Positions 9,789-22,834 of a stretch of 64,000 bases of DNA are shown here, in pieces (position 1 is the first letter of the stretch; the number at the start of each line of letters is the position of its first letter). The DNA is from Molossus alvarezi (taxonomy: Eukaryota > Chordata > Mammalia > Chiroptera > Molossidae): positions 62,001 to 126,000 of the forward strand of contig JBAWUJ010000124.1 in assembly GCA_037176705.1 (NCBI GenBank), in the 5' to 3' direction. Below the pieces are notes generated by a model. It saw only the letters and a list, made by a program, of their open reading frames with translations. It was not told the DNA's origin and did not search any database. The position numbers and the translations under genes were made by a program.

Positions 9789-10185
9789 CTGTAAAGACAG
9801 TTCCCAGTCACCAGACAAGCAGCCTCAGAGCTCAGTTTTCGCTGGTTCTCTGGCCCCTGTGACCCTCCATTCCAGACCCACTCACTCCATGACTCACTTT
9901 CAACGTCCACTGGCAAGGAAAAGGTGTGATATTCTGAGAACCTAGATTTCCAATGGAAGAGGACAGAGGCCTCTTGGCAAGCCCCTCACCACCTGTCCTG
10001 TCCTGACGTATGGACATGACGGGACCTCTAGGTTATTCTCCACCCGGTAGCATGTTCCTGCCCCAGGGATCCTCCCTTCATGTCCCTCTTCTCCCACATG
10101 AAGAGGAGGGAGTGTGGGCTGCACAGGGATGGCTCTCAGAGCTGCCCTGGCCTCGAGTGGTCCGACCCAAGCTGCCCTGTGTTAC

Positions 10186-10269
10186 CTCAGGCGATCTTCT
10201 CCTAAACGGGTAAAGACATCGGAGATGAGGGTTGAACCAACGTCCGGAAAAACTCTCACTGCGGGCTCT
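10186..10269 (-). other. Possible 84-bp exon, repeated five times
   Basis: On the minus strand a pyrimidine-rich 'cttctgtttccag' precedes 84 bp, which are followed by 'gtaaca' in the context CTGAG|GT. Two phases are open: one reads RARSESFSGRW at its start, the other EPAVRVFPDVGSTLISDVF. Copies lie at about 15,479-15,562, 20,772-20,855, 26,066-26,149 and 31,359-31,442. The one difference between unit A and the others here is silent in the second phase. I recognise no protein family, and splice-like signals of this quality also occur by chance. Confidence 0.3.
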
Positions 10270-10579
10270 CTGGAAACAGAAGCCCCGATGAGTGGGAACA
10301 CAGCAGGAGGACATCTTGCACTCTCAAGTGTCTCTTACCAAATGAGCTGGTGGTTGGGCAGTTGGTAGGAGTTGGGTGCCGGGTTACGAGGGTTCTAAGT
10401 TCTTTTGAGGTGTGACCTCATTGCCTGATGGCCTTTCCTGTGCGCCCTCATCTAATAGCTGCTATACAGACTGTCCTGTGGCCCACTGAATGATCTCCAC
10501 CTTTCTCCATGGAAGACCATCGTTGTGCACAGTGACACCAACACACCTTTTTACACAGCCCCCTTGAAGGTCTGAGTGC

Positions 10580-10740
10580 AACCAGGTCCTTGATCTGGGG
10601 AGACAGACCTGCGTTCAGACCCAACCCCTATTCTCACCTCTTCTTGATCCTGGATAAGTCACTGTGCCTTTCAGGGCCTGTCTGTCTCCTGCCTGCACAA
10701 TAAATTGTGCTAGCAGGTGCTTCTTGGGGATGTTCAGGGT
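10580..10740 (+). mobile_element. MIR-like fragment inside the unit
   Basis: 'ggataagtcactgtgccttt' followed by 'cagggcctgtctgtctcctg' and 'ctgcacaataaattgtgcta' resembles the MIR core (gcaagtcacttaacctctct...). It repeats in each unit, about 5.29 kb apart. It is an old element that was duplicated passively with the unit. Confidence 0.55.
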
Positions 10741-12240
10741 CATGTGAGGTAACAGCTACAAAGTTGGAGGAGGGCTGTCCTATGAAGGTGGTGTGTCCAA
10801 CCCTTTTTTATGCCTGTTGTCACCTCCCCTGTGTCCGCTTTTGTCCCAATCCCACCTGTACTCTTCACATCCAGAATGTGTGAGCATGGGTGTGTGTTCA
10901 CGCATGTGCGGGAGCACATCCCAGTGCTCTCATTCTGGATCCCAGAACATAATGACTCCCCCATATTCAGGAATATGCAGGAGCTTCCCCATAGATCAGG
11001 ATCTCCAATTTCCAATCCAACTCTGTGTGAAAGGCTGGAGTCTTGGACTGGAAGGTCTGACCATTACTGAACCCTGGATTCTGAATGTCATGTACTTTGG
11101 TCAATTTCTAGAATATTTTTTTTTCAAATTGATAGGTCTCTGGTCCTCCCTGCCCTGACCCTTCCCAGGGATCCCTGTATACCTCTCTGTCTCTTCATGG
11201 AAAAGCTCCTGTCCCCCTGCCCTGCTGTCTTTACGAAAGGTTCCCTGTAGCCCTTTGCTCTGCCATCCCATGGAGGGCCCCGATCTCCCCTGCTCTGACC
11301 CCTCTGTCTCGTCCCTCATGGATGGTCCTGTCCATGCCCTGCCCCTCAGTCACAGGCACCCAAAGGGTGTGCTCCAGTACCTGGTGTTCCCTCCTGCCTG
11401 CAGCGGCCATGTTTCCGCTCTGTACCTGGAGCACAGCTCACCCTCTTCATCTGTCTAAACCCCCCAGTGCACTTAGGAAACATCTTGAATATCATTTCAA
11501 ATGTGAAATCACCCGTGGTCTCCAGAGAGAAATGTGGGGGTGTGGTGGAGGGTAGATCTGTGATAAATGTTCATAGAAAAAGACTTGACTGGGGTCTTGA
11601 ACACTCAATATACAGATGATGTATACCTAAAACCTATGTTGTTTTATTAGCCGACGTCACCCCAATACAGTCAATTAAAAATTAATAAAAGGTGGGGGAA
11701 CTTTGAGGGTGATTAGATCATCAGAGTGGATAGGTTTAATACAATATGAAGAGACCCCATACGAGACTTATCGGCGGGATTATTCTGTAACTTGTATTAA
11801 TGTCTAACTACTATGCGGTACATCTGAAACCAATGTTAAATAGCAACGCTAATTGAAAAAAATTAGTATTATTAAATCTTTCAAAAATAGACATCTAAAT
11901 ATAAATCACAGTGATCTCTAAAAAAAAATACATCAGATCATGACACTCTCAGGTGTAAAAGCCACAGTGGCCCCAGAAGGGTCAGCTGTCCAGCCAGATC
12001 CATGGCCGCAATGGTGACCCTGATGGGAGAGCCATGCCCTGTCTTCCCCATCCAGCTGCCTCTGCCGCTGTTCTGGTGGCAGTGGGCATGGTGCCCACAA
12101 ATCTGTGCTCCCTTCACAGTGTGCTAGGTGGCACATTGGCTGCTTAGTTCTAGTGGAAGCAGGCACAGAAACAAAAATGATGTTTAACTTTTAATGGTTC
12201 TAATAGCATTTTCAATGCACCCAAGGGAACTTTACCCACC

Positions 12241-12262
12241 CTCTGACAAATTGGAAGTTCAT
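12241..12262 (+). other. Head-to-tail junction of the array
   Basis: Non-L1 sequence ending 'ccctctgac' switches here to L1 ORF2 sequence 'ttggaagttcatagcactac'. The same switch occurs at about 17,534, 22,827 and 28,121. At the right edge (33,416-33,430) 'ccctctg' instead continues into single-copy 'ccttttcctg'. The switch is therefore most likely the tandem-duplication breakpoint, with little or no microhomology. Confidence 0.7.
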
Positions 12263-15200
12263 AGCACTACCGGCCTACCTCAAGAAACAAGAAAAATCAC
12301 AAGTAGACTACCTAACCTCACAACTTAAAAAACTAGAGAGCAAACAAAAAGAAAACCCCAGAGCAAGTGGAAGGAAGGAAATAGTAAAGATCAGAACAGA
12401 AATAAACAACATAGAGTAAAAAAAAAAAAATTCAAAGGTCAATAAAACAAAGAGTTGGTTTTTCGAGGAGATCAACAAGTTTGATGGACCCTTAGCTAGA
12501 CTCACCAAGAAACAAAGAGAGAGAGAATCCAAATACCCAAAATCAGAAATGCAAGAGGAAAACTACGGAAATACAAAAGATCGTTAACAGCTACTATGAA
12601 CACTTATATAGCAACAAATTCGACAATATAAGCAAAATGGACAAATTTCTAAAAACACATTGTCCCCCAAAACTGGACCATGAAGAGATGGAGAACTTGA
12701 ACAGACCAATAACAGCCAATAACAAGGAAACTGAAGATGTAATCAAGACTCTCCCAGCAAACAAAAGCCCAGGCCCGAATGGCTTCACGGGGGAGTTTTA
12801 CCGGACATTCAAAAGAAAACTTACACCCATTCTCCTCAAACTATTTCAAAAATTCAAGAAGAAGAAAGACTTCCTATCTCGTTTTATGATGCCAGCATAA
12901 GTCTAATTCCAAAACCAGAGAAAGACATGACAAAGAAAGAAAACTACTGGCCAATAACCCTGATGAACATAGACACCAAAATCCTGAACAAAATACTAGC
13001 AAATTGGATCCAGCAATACATCAAAAACAGTATTCACCATGACCAAGTGGGATTCATCCCAGGGATGCAAGGCTGGTACAATATTCACCAATCAAAAAAC
13101 GTGATACACCACATAAATAAAATGAAGAAGAAAAACCACACGATCATATCAATAGACGCCGAAAACGCCTTCGACAAAATCCAGCATCCATTTCTGATAA
13201 AAACGCACAGCAGTGTTGGAATAGAGGGATCATATCTCGACCTAATAATGGCCATATGTGAAAGACCTACAGCCAACATCCTACTCAATGGGCAAAAATT
13301 AAAAGCATTTCCCGTGAGAACAGGAACAAGACAGGATGCCCACTTTTGCCACTCTTATTCAAGTAGCGCTGGGAATTTTAGCCACAGACATCTGACAAGT
13401 AGAAAAAATACAAGCCATCCAAATGGAAAGGAGCATGTGAAACTGTCCTTAGTTGCAGATGACGTAATAGTGTACACAGAGAACTCATACAACCTAACAA
13501 AAAGAAACCCGAAAGACCAATCAGAAATAACATATGTACCCCTATGTTCATAGCAGCACTGTCTACAATAGCTTACGATCTGGAAACAACCCAAGTGTCC
13601 ATCAGTAGATGAGTGGATTGAAAAGCTGTGGCATACGTCCACAATGGAATACTATGCAGCTCTAGGAAAGAAAGATCTCTCATCCTTTGAGATGGCATGG
13701 AAGGACCTGCAGAGTGTTATGCTAAGCAAAACAAGCCAAGCAGAGAGACAATTATCACGTGATCTCACTTATGTGTGCAATATAATGAACTAAACAAACT
13801 GCTGAACAAAATTAACCCAGAGACAAAGAGGTGGGGTACGGACTGAAAAACCTCAGACGAAGGCGGTTTTGGGGGAAGAGATGAACCACAGATTTCACAT
13901 GCACGTATGCATGACCAATGAACATAGAGATAACATAGCTGGGGAAAAGGTGGGGGCGAGGGAGTGGAGGAAGGTGTCAATGGACAAAAAATGAGAAACA
14001 TCTGTAACAAAAAGAAATTAATATATAGAACAACAACAAAAAAAAACAAATTGTGACTGCCATTTGCCCACTGTTCCCACTTCTAGGGATATATTATTCT
14101 AAGAATGTGGAAACATCCATGAGAAGGACTATATGCACCCCTATGTACATAGCAGTGATATGTACAATAGCTTGGATCTGGAAACAGCCCTAGTGTCCAT
14201 CAGTAAATGAGTGAATAAAAAAGCTCTGGTGCATTTGCGCAATTAAATACCATGCAGCCCTACCAAGGAAGGGTCTCTCATCCCACTTTGAGACAGAATG
14301 AAGGGACCTGGAGAGTATTATGCTAAGCAGAATAAGCCAGTCAGAGAAAGAAACATATCCCATGAACTCACTTCCAGGTGTCATCTAATAAATAACATAA
14401 AATGATGAACAAAATAGTTGCAGAGTCATGGAAGCTTGGAATAGACTAAGAATGAATCTCACAGCGAAGGAGGTAGGGGGAAAGACATTACCAAGCACTC
14501 TTATACATACGTGGAGAACCCGTGGACAGAAGCAATAGTGTGGTGAAGGGCGGAGGGGTGGGAGGTGGGAGCAGGGGAGAGGGAGATAAACGGGAAACAG
14601 TGGGACCACCTGTAATGTCGTGAACAATAAAGATATGAAATTTTATAAATAATGCAATTTATGGAATAAATAAATAATAAAAAAGAAGTTTAGGAAAATG
14701 CAAAAATACTCGAGTGAATGTGAAGTGCAATGACGCAAAAGTCTCTTTTCTGGTATTTCTAATATTTTGCGGACAGTGACACTGTATGGGGTCTGAAAGG
14801 GTCTGTGAGTGAGAGTGGGTGGCAGGGAAGTGATGGGGACCCAGATTCCTTTGGGAATTAGACTCTAGAAGGGATCTCAGGGGAGAAGCAGGGCAGCATC
14901 TGGAACCCGTGTCCCCTTTGACAGCATGGAGTCCTGGAGTTGAGTCAACTCGTCACCTATACTCACCCTGTGGTGGCCGTCCTGCAGTGTCGCAGGTGTG
15001 ATGGACACCTGTGCCACCTGCGGAGGGGTGGAGTTGAGGACCCCATCTGACAGCTCCTGTCCTTTCTCCTGTGCGGAGCTCTGTAAAGACAGTTCCCAGT
15101 CACCAGACAAGCAGCCTCAGAGCTCAGTTTTCGCTGGTTCTCTGGCCCCGGTGACCCTCCATTCCAGACCCACTCACTCCATGACTCACTTTCAACGTCC

Positions 15201-17541
15201 ACTGGCAAGGAAAAGGTGTGATATTCTGAGAACCTAGATTTCCAATGGAAGAGGACAGAGGCCTCTTGGCAAGCCCCTCACCACCTGCCCTGTCCTGACG
15301 TATGGACATGACGGGACCTCTAGGTTATTCTCCACCCGGTAACATGTTCCTGCCCCTGGGGATCCTCCCTTCATGTCCCTCTTCTCCCACATGAAGAGGA
15401 GGGAGTGTGGGCTGCACAGGGATGGCTCTCAGAGCTGCCCTGGCCTCGAGTGGTCCGACCCAAGCTGCCCTGTGTTACCTCAGGCGATCTTCTCCTAAAC
15501 GGGTAAAGACGTCGGAGATGAGGGTTGAACCAACGTCCGGAAAAACTCTCACTGCGGGCTCTCTGGAAACAGAAGCCCCGATGAGTGGGAACACAGCAGG
15601 AGGACATCTTGCACTCTCAAGTGTCTCTTACCAAATGAGCTGGTGGTTGGGCAGTTGGTAGGAGTTGGGTGCCGGGTTACGAGGGTTCTAAGTTCTTTTG
15701 AGGTGTGACCTCATTGCCTGATGGCCTTTCCTGTGCGCCCTCATCTAATAGCTGCTATACAGACTGTCCTGTGGCCCACTGAATGATCTCCACCTTTCTC
15801 CATGGAAGACCATCGTTGTGCACAGTGACACCAACACACCTTTTTACACAGCCCCCTTGAAGGTCTGAGTGCAACCAGGTCCTTGATCTGGGGAGACAGA
15901 CCTGCGTTCAGACCCAACCCCTATTCTCACCTCTTCTTGATCCTGGATAAGTCACTGTGCCTTTCAGGGCCTGTCTGTCTCCTGCCTGCACAATAAATTG
16001 TGCTAGCAGGTGCTTCTTGGGGATGTTCAGGGTCATGTGAGGTAACAGCTACAAAGTTGGAGGAGGGCTGTCCTATGAAGGTGGTGTGTCCAACCCTTTT
16101 TTATGCCTGTTGTCACCTCCCCTGTGTCCGCTTTTGTCCCAATCCCACCTGTACTCTTCACATCCAGAATGTGTGAGCATGGGTGTGTGTTCACGCATGT
16201 GCGGGAGCACATCCCAGTGCTCTCATTCTGGATCCCAGAACATAATGACTCCCCCATATTCAGGAATATGCAGGAGCTTCCCCATAGATCAGGATCTCCA
16301 ATTTCCAATCCAACTCTGTGTGAAAGGCTGGAGTCTTGGACTGGAAGGTCTGACCATTACTGAACCCTGGATTCTGAATGTCATGTACTTTGGTCAATTT
16401 CTAGAATATTTTTTTTTCAAATTGATAGGTCTCTGGTCCTCCCTGCCCTGACCCTTCCCAGGGATCCCTGTATACCTCTCTGTCTCTTCATGGAAAAGCT
16501 CCTGTCCCCCTGCCCTGCTGTCTTTACGAAAGGTTCCCTGTAGCCCTTTGCTCTGCCATCCCATGGAGGGCCCCGATCTCCCCTGCTCTGACCCCTCTGT
16601 CTCGTCCCTCATGGATGGTCCTGTCCATGCCCTGCCCCTCAGTCACAGGCACCCAAAGGGTGTGCTCCAGTACCTGGTGTTCCCTCCTGCCTGCAGCGGC
16701 CATGTTTCCGCTCTGTACCTGGAGCACAGCTCACCCTCTTCATCTGTCTAAACCCCCCAGTGCACTTAGGAAACATCTTGAATATCATTTCAAATGTGAA
16801 ATCACCCGTGGTCTCCAGAGAGAAATGTGGGGGTGTGGTGGAGGGTAGATCTGTGATAAATGTTCATAGAAAAAGACTTGACTGGGGTCTTGAACACTCA
16901 ATATACAGATGATGTATACCTAAAACCTATGTTGTTTTATTAGCCGACGTCACCCCAATACAGTCAATTAAAAATTAATAAAAGGTGGGGGAACTTTGAG
17001 GGTGATTAGATCATCAGAGTGGATAGGTTTAATACAATATGAAGAGACCCCATACGAGACTTATCGGCGGGATTATTCTGTAACTTGTATTAATGTCTAA
17101 CTACTATGCGGTACATCTGAAACCAATGTTAAATAGCAACGCTAATTGAAAAAAATTAGTATTATTAAATCTTTCAAAAATAGACATCTAAATATAAATC
17201 ACAGTGATCTCTAAAAAAAAATACATCAGATCATGACACTCTCAGGTGTAAAAGCCACAGTGGCCCCAGAAGGGTCAGCTGTCCAGCCAGATCCATGGCC
17301 GCAATGGTGACCCTGATGGGAGAGCCATGCCCTGTCTTCCCCATCCAGCTGCCTCTGCCGCTGTTCTGGTGGCAGTGGGCATGGTGCCCACAAATCTGTG
17401 CTCCCTTCACAGTGTGCTAGGTGGCACATTGGCTGCTTAGTTCTAGTGGAAGCAGGCACAGAAACAAAAATGATGTTTAACTTTTAATGGTTCTAATAGC
17501 ATTTTCAATGCACCCAAGGGAACTTTACCCACCCTCTGACA
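12249..17541 (+). repeat. Array unit B (5,293 bp)
   Basis: Full unit: head-to-tail junction at about 12,246-12,252, internally deleted L1, older L1 3' end, then about 2.85 kb of non-L1 DNA. It matches unit C almost base for base. One visible difference is the dinucleotide context 'gactatatgc' near 14,131, where units C-E have 'gactgtatgc'; this is a state closer to unit A. Confidence 0.95.
12251..14690 (+). mobile_element. L1 pieces of unit B
   Basis: 12,251-14,045 is a 5'-truncated L1 ORF2 with frames at 12,637-12,900 and 12,927-13,553 separated by a stop. It has RT-region motifs, a VADD in place of FADD at about 13,455, an internal 1.4-kb deletion near 13,490-13,520, and a 3'UTR with the G-rich tract near 13,940-13,980. 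14,050-14,690 is an older L1 3' end. The 208-codon frame is an ORF2 remnant and not a gene. Confidence 0.9.
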
Positions 17542-20500
17542 AATTGGAAGTTCATAGCACTACCGGCCTACCTCAAGAAACAAGAAAAATCACAAGTAGA
17601 CTACCTAACCTCACAACTTAAAAAACTAGAGAGCAAACAAAAAGAAAACCCCAGAGCAAGTGGAAGGAAGGAAATAGTAAAGATCAGAACAGAAATAAAC
17701 AACATAGAGTAAAAAAAAAAAAATTCAAAGGTCAATAAAACAAAGAGTTGGTTTTTCGAGGAGATCAACAAGTTTGATGGACCCTTAGCTAGACTCACCA
17801 AGAAACAAAGAGAGAGAGAATCCAAATACCCAAAATCAGAAATGCAAGAGGAAAACTACGGAAATACAAAAGATCGTTAACAGCTACTATGAACACTTAT
17901 ATAGCAACAAATTCGACAATATAAGCAAAATGGACAAATTTCTAAAAACACATTGTCCCCCAAAACTGGACCATGAAGAGATGGAGAACTTGAACAGACC
18001 AATAACAGCCAATAACAAGGAAACTGAAGATGTAATCAAGACTCTCCCAGCAAACAAAAGCCCAGGCCCGAATGGCTTCACGGGGGAGTTTTACCGGACA
18101 TTCAAAAGAAAACTTACACCCATTCTCCTCAAACTATTTCAAAAATTCAAGAAGAAGAAAGACTTCCTATCTCGTTTTATGATGCCAGCATAAGTCTAAT
18201 TCCAAAACCAGAGAAAGACATGACAAAGAAAGAAAACTACTGGCCAATAACCCTGATGAACATAGACACCAAAATCCTGAACAAAATACTAGCAAATTGG
18301 ATCCAGCAATACATCAAAAACAGTATTCACCATGACCAAGTGGGATTCATCCCAGGGATGCAAGGCTGGTACAATATTCACCAATCAAAAAACGTGATAC
18401 ACCACATAAATAAAATGAAGAAGAAAAACCACACGATCATATCAATAGACGCCGAAAACGCCTTCGACAAAATCCAGCATCCATTTCTGATAAAAACGCA
18501 CAGCAGTGTTGGAATAGAGGGATCATATCTCGACCTAATAATGGCCATATGTGAAAGACCTACAGCCAACATCCTACTCAATGGGCAAAAATTAAAAGCA
18601 TTTCCCGTGAGAACAGGAACAAGACAGGATGCCCACTTTTGCCACTCTTATTCAAGTAGCGCTGGGAATTTTAGCCACAGACATCTGACAAGTAGAAAAA
18701 ATACAAGCCATCCAAATGGAAAGGAGCATGTGAAACTGTCCTTAGTTGCAGATGACGTAATAGTGTACACAGAGAACTCATACAACCTAACAAAAAGAAA
18801 CCCGAAAGACCAATCAGAAATAACATATGTACCCCTATGTTCATAGCAGCACTGTCTACAATAGCTTACGATCTGGAAACAACCCAAGTGTCCATCAGTA
18901 GATGAGTGGATTGAAAAGCTGTGGCATACGTCCACAATGGAATACTATGCAGCTCTAGGAAAGAAAGATCTCTCATCCTTTGAGATGGCATGGAAGGACC
19001 TGCAGAGTGTTATGCTAAGCAAAACAAGCCAAGCAGAGAGACAATTATCACGTGATCTCACTTATGTGTGCAATATAATGAACTAAACAAACTGCTGAAC
19101 AAAATTAACCCAGAGACAAAGAGGTGGGGTACGGACTGAAAAACCTCAGACGAAGGCGGTTTTGGGGGAAGAGATGAACCACAGATTTCACATGCACGTA
19201 TGCATGACCAATGAACATAGAGATAACATAGCTGGGGAAAAGGTGGGGGCGAGGGAGTGGAGGAAGGTGTCAATGGACAAAAAATGAGAAACATCTGTAA
19301 CAAAAAGAAATTAATATATAGAACAACAACAAAAAAAAACAAATTGTGACTGCCATTTGCCCACTGTTCCCACTTCTAGGGATATATTATTCTAAGAATG
19401 TGGAAACATCCATGAGAAGGACTGTATGCACCCCTATGTACATAGCAGTGATATGTACAATAGCTTGGATCTGGAAACAGCCCTAGTGTCCATCAGTAAA
19501 TGAGTGAATAAAAAAGCTCTGGTGCATTTGCGCAATTAAATACCATGCAGCCCTACCAAGGAAGGGTCTCTCATCCCACTTTGAGACAGAATGAAGGGAC
19601 CTGGAGAGTATTATGCTAAGCAGAATAAGCCAGTCAGAGAAAGAAACATATCCCATGAACTCACTTCCAGGTGTCATCTAATAAATAACATAAAATGATG
19701 AACAAAATAGTTGCAGAGTCATGGAAGCTTGGAATAGACTAAGAATGAATCTCACAGCGAAGGAGGTAGGGGGAAAGACATTACCAAGCACTCTTATACA
19801 TACGTGGAGAACCCGTGGACAGAAGCAATAGTGTGGTGAAGGGCGGAGGGGTGGGAGGTGGGAGCAGGGGAGAGGGAGATAAACGGGAAACAGTGGGACC
19901 ACCTGTAATGTCGTGAACAATAAAGATATGAAATTTTATAAATAATGCAATTTATGGAATAAATAAATAATAAAAAAGAAGTTTAGGAAAATGCAAAAAT
20001 ACTCGAGTGAATGTGAAGTGCAATGACGCAAAAGTCTCTTTTCTGGTATTTCTAATATTTTGCGGACAGTGACACTGTATGGGGTCTGAAAGGGTCTGTG
20101 AGTGAGAGTGGGTGGCAGGGAAGTGATGGGGACCCAGATTCCTTTGGGAATTAGACTCTAGAAGGGATCTCAGGGGAGAAGCAGGGCAGCATCTGGAACC
20201 CGTGTCCCCTTTGACAGCATGGAGTCCTGGAGTTGAGTCAACTCGTCACCTATACTCACCCTGTGGTGGCCGTCCTGCAGTGTCGCAGGTGTGATGGACA
20301 CCTGTGCCACCTGCGGAGGGGTGGAGTTGAGGACCCCATCTGACAGCTCCTGTCCTTTCTCCTGTGCGGAGCTCTGTAAAGACAGTTCCCAGTCACCAGA
20401 CAAGCAGCCTCAGAGCTCAGTTTTCGCTGGTTCTCTGGCCCCGGTGACCCTCCATTCCAGACCCACTCACTCCATGACTCACTTTCAACGTCCACTGGCA

Positions 20501-22834
20501 AGGAAAAGGTGTGATATTCTGAGAACCTAGATTTCCAATGGAAGAGGACAGAGGCCTCTTGGCAAGCCCCTCACCACCTGCCCTGTCCTGACGTATGGAC
20601 ATGACGGGACCTCTAGGTTATTCTCCACCCGGTAACATGTTCCTGCCCCTGGGGATCCTCCCTTCATGTCCCTCTTCTCCCACATGAAGAGGAGGGAGTG
20701 TGGGCTGCACAGGGATGGCTCTCAGAGCTGCCCTGGCCTCGAGTGGTCCGACCCAAGCTGCCCTGTGTTACCTCAGGCGATCTTCTCCTAAACGGGTAAA
20801 GACGTCGGAGATGAGGGTTGAACCAACGTCCGGAAAAACTCTCACTGCGGGCTCTCTGGAAACAGAAGCCCCGATGAGTGGGAACACAGCAGGAGGACAT
20901 CTTGCACTCTCAAGTGTCTCTTACCAAATGAGCTGGTGGTTGGGCAGTTGGTAGGAGTTGGGTGCCGGGTTACGAGGGTTCTATGTTCTTTTGAGGTGTG
21001 ACCTCATTGCCTGATGGCCTTTCCTGTGCGCCCTCATCTAATAGCTGCTATACAGACTGTCCTGTGGCCCACTGAATGATCTCCACCTTTCTCCATGGAA
21101 GACCATCGTTGTGCACAGTGACACCAACACACCTTTTTACACAGCCCCCTTGAAGGTCTGAGTGCAACCAGGTCCTTGATCTGGGGAGACAGACCTGCGT
21201 TCAGACCCAACCCCTATTCTCACCTCTTCTTGATCCTGGATAAGTCACTGTGCCTTTCAGGGCCTGTCTGTCTCCTGCCTGCACAATAAATTGTGCTAGC
21301 AGGTGCTTCTTGGGGATGTTCAGGGTCATGTGAGGTAACAGCTACAAAGTTGGAGGAGGGCTGTCCTATGAAGGTGGTGTGTCCAACCCTTTTTTATGCC
21401 TGTTGTCACCTCCCCTGTGTCCGCTTTTGTCCCAATCCCACCTGTACTCTTCACATCCAGAATGTGTGAGCATGGGTGTGTGTTCACGCATGTGCGGGAG
21501 CACATCCCAGTGCTCTCATTCTGGATCCCAGAACATAATGACTCCCCCATATTCAGGAATATGCAGGAGCTTCCCCATAGATCAGGATCTCCAATTTCCA
21601 ATCCAACTCTGTGTGAAAGGCTGGAGTCTTGGACTGGAAGGTCTGACCATTACTGAACCCTGGATTCTGAATGTCATGTACTTTGGTCAATTTCTAGAAT
21701 ATTTTTTTTTCAAATTGATAGGTCTCTGGTCCTCCCTGCCCTGACCCTTCCCAGGGATCCCTGTATACCTCTCTGTCTCTTCATGGAAAAGCTCCTGTCC
21801 CCCTGCCCTGCTGTCTTTACGAAAGGTTCCCTGTAGCCCTTTGCTCTGCCATCCCATGGAGGGCCCCGATCTCCCCTGCTCTGACCCCTCTGTCTCGTCC
21901 CTCATGGATGGTCCTGTCCATGCCCTGCCCCTCAGTCACAGGCACCCAAAGGGTGTGCTCCAGTACCTGGTGTTCCCTCCTGCCTGCAGCGGCCATGTTT
22001 CCGCTCTGTACCTGGAGCACAGCTCACCCTCTTCATCTGTCTAAACCCCCCAGTGCACTTAGGAAACATCTTGAATATCATTTCAAATGTGAAATCACCC
22101 GTGGTCTCCAGAGAGAAATGTGGGGGTGTGGTGGAGGGTAGATCTGTGATAAATGTTCATAGAAAAAGACTTGACTGGGGTCTTGAACACTCAATATACA
22201 GATGATGTATACCTAAAACCTATGTTGTTTTATTAGCCGACGTCACCCCAATACAGTCAATTAAAAATTAATAAAAGGTGGGGGAACTTTGAGGGTGATT
22301 AGATCATCAGAGTGGATAGGTTTAATACAATATGAAGAGACCCCATACGAGACTTATCGGCGGGATTATTCTGTAACTTGTATTAATGTCTAACTACTAT
22401 GCGGTACATCTGAAACCAATGTTAAATAGCAACGCTAATTGAAAAAAATTAGTATTATTAAATCTTTCAAAAATAGACATCTAAATATAAATCACAGTGA
22501 TCTCTAAAAAAAAATACATCAGATCATGACACTCTCAGGTGTAAAAGCCACAGTGGCCCCAGAAGGGTCAGCTGTCCAGCCAGATCCATGGCCGCAATGG
22601 TGACCCTGATGGGAGAGCCATGCCCTGTCTTCCCCATCCAGCTGCCTCTGCCGCTGTTCTGGTGGCAGTGGGCATGGTGCCCACAAATCTGTGCTCCCTT
22701 CACAGTGTGCTAGGTGGCACATTGGCTGCTTAGTTCTAGTGGAAGCAGGCACAGAAACAAAAATGATGTTTAACTTTTAATGGTTCTAATAGCATTTTCA
22801 ATGCACCCAAGGGAACTTTACCCACCCTCTGACA
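17542..22834 (+). repeat. Array unit C (5,293 bp)
   Basis: Full unit, collinear with unit B. Every translated frame of the unit recurs with identical length and sequence. A visible private change lies near 20,980-20,990 ('ggttctatgttc' for 'ggttctaagttc' elsewhere). Confidence 0.95.
17544..19983 (+). mobile_element. L1 pieces of unit C
   Basis: Same L1 composite as in unit B, with ORF2 frames at 17,930-18,193 and 18,220-18,846 and the same deletion and stops. Identity of the broken frames shows that copying happened after the L1 had decayed. Confidence 0.9.

Larger units (their letters stand above)
7391..12248 (+). repeat. Array unit A (left edge, diverged, truncated)
   Basis: First of five head-to-tail units. 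It starts inside L1 ORF2 at 'acaaatttctaaaaatacat', about 390 bp downstream of where units B-E start, and abuts the cut PACS2 frame. Its L1 part (7,391-9,360) is clearly diverged from the equivalent part of the next units. From 9,361 to 10,218 I count about 13 differences from units B-E. After 10,219 it becomes essentially identical to them. It shares the same 1.4-kb L1 deletion, so it is a copy of the same locus and not an independent L1 insertion. Confidence 0.9.
9399..12248. repeat. Non-L1 part of the array unit
   Basis: About 2.85 kb repeated at 14,691-17,541, 19,984-22,834, 25,278-28,128 and 30,571-33,422. It holds two possible minus-strand exons, a MIR-like piece (10,580-10,740), and two consecutive stretches near 11,560-11,690 and 11,700-11,880. 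Each stretch ends in 'acctgaaacc'-like sequence plus an A-rich tail, like 3' tails of old mammalian interspersed repeats. No long open frame is present. Short frames at 10,793-11,158, 11,255-11,458 and 11,933-12,166 have no recognised domain. Confidence 0.7.

Noticed and set aside
12927..13553. 208-codon frame repeated four times, looking like a conserved multicopy gene
   Set aside because: It is L1 ORF2 reverse-transcriptase sequence with a missing 1.4 kb and a VADD box. Its perfect conservation comes from recent array copying and not from selection.
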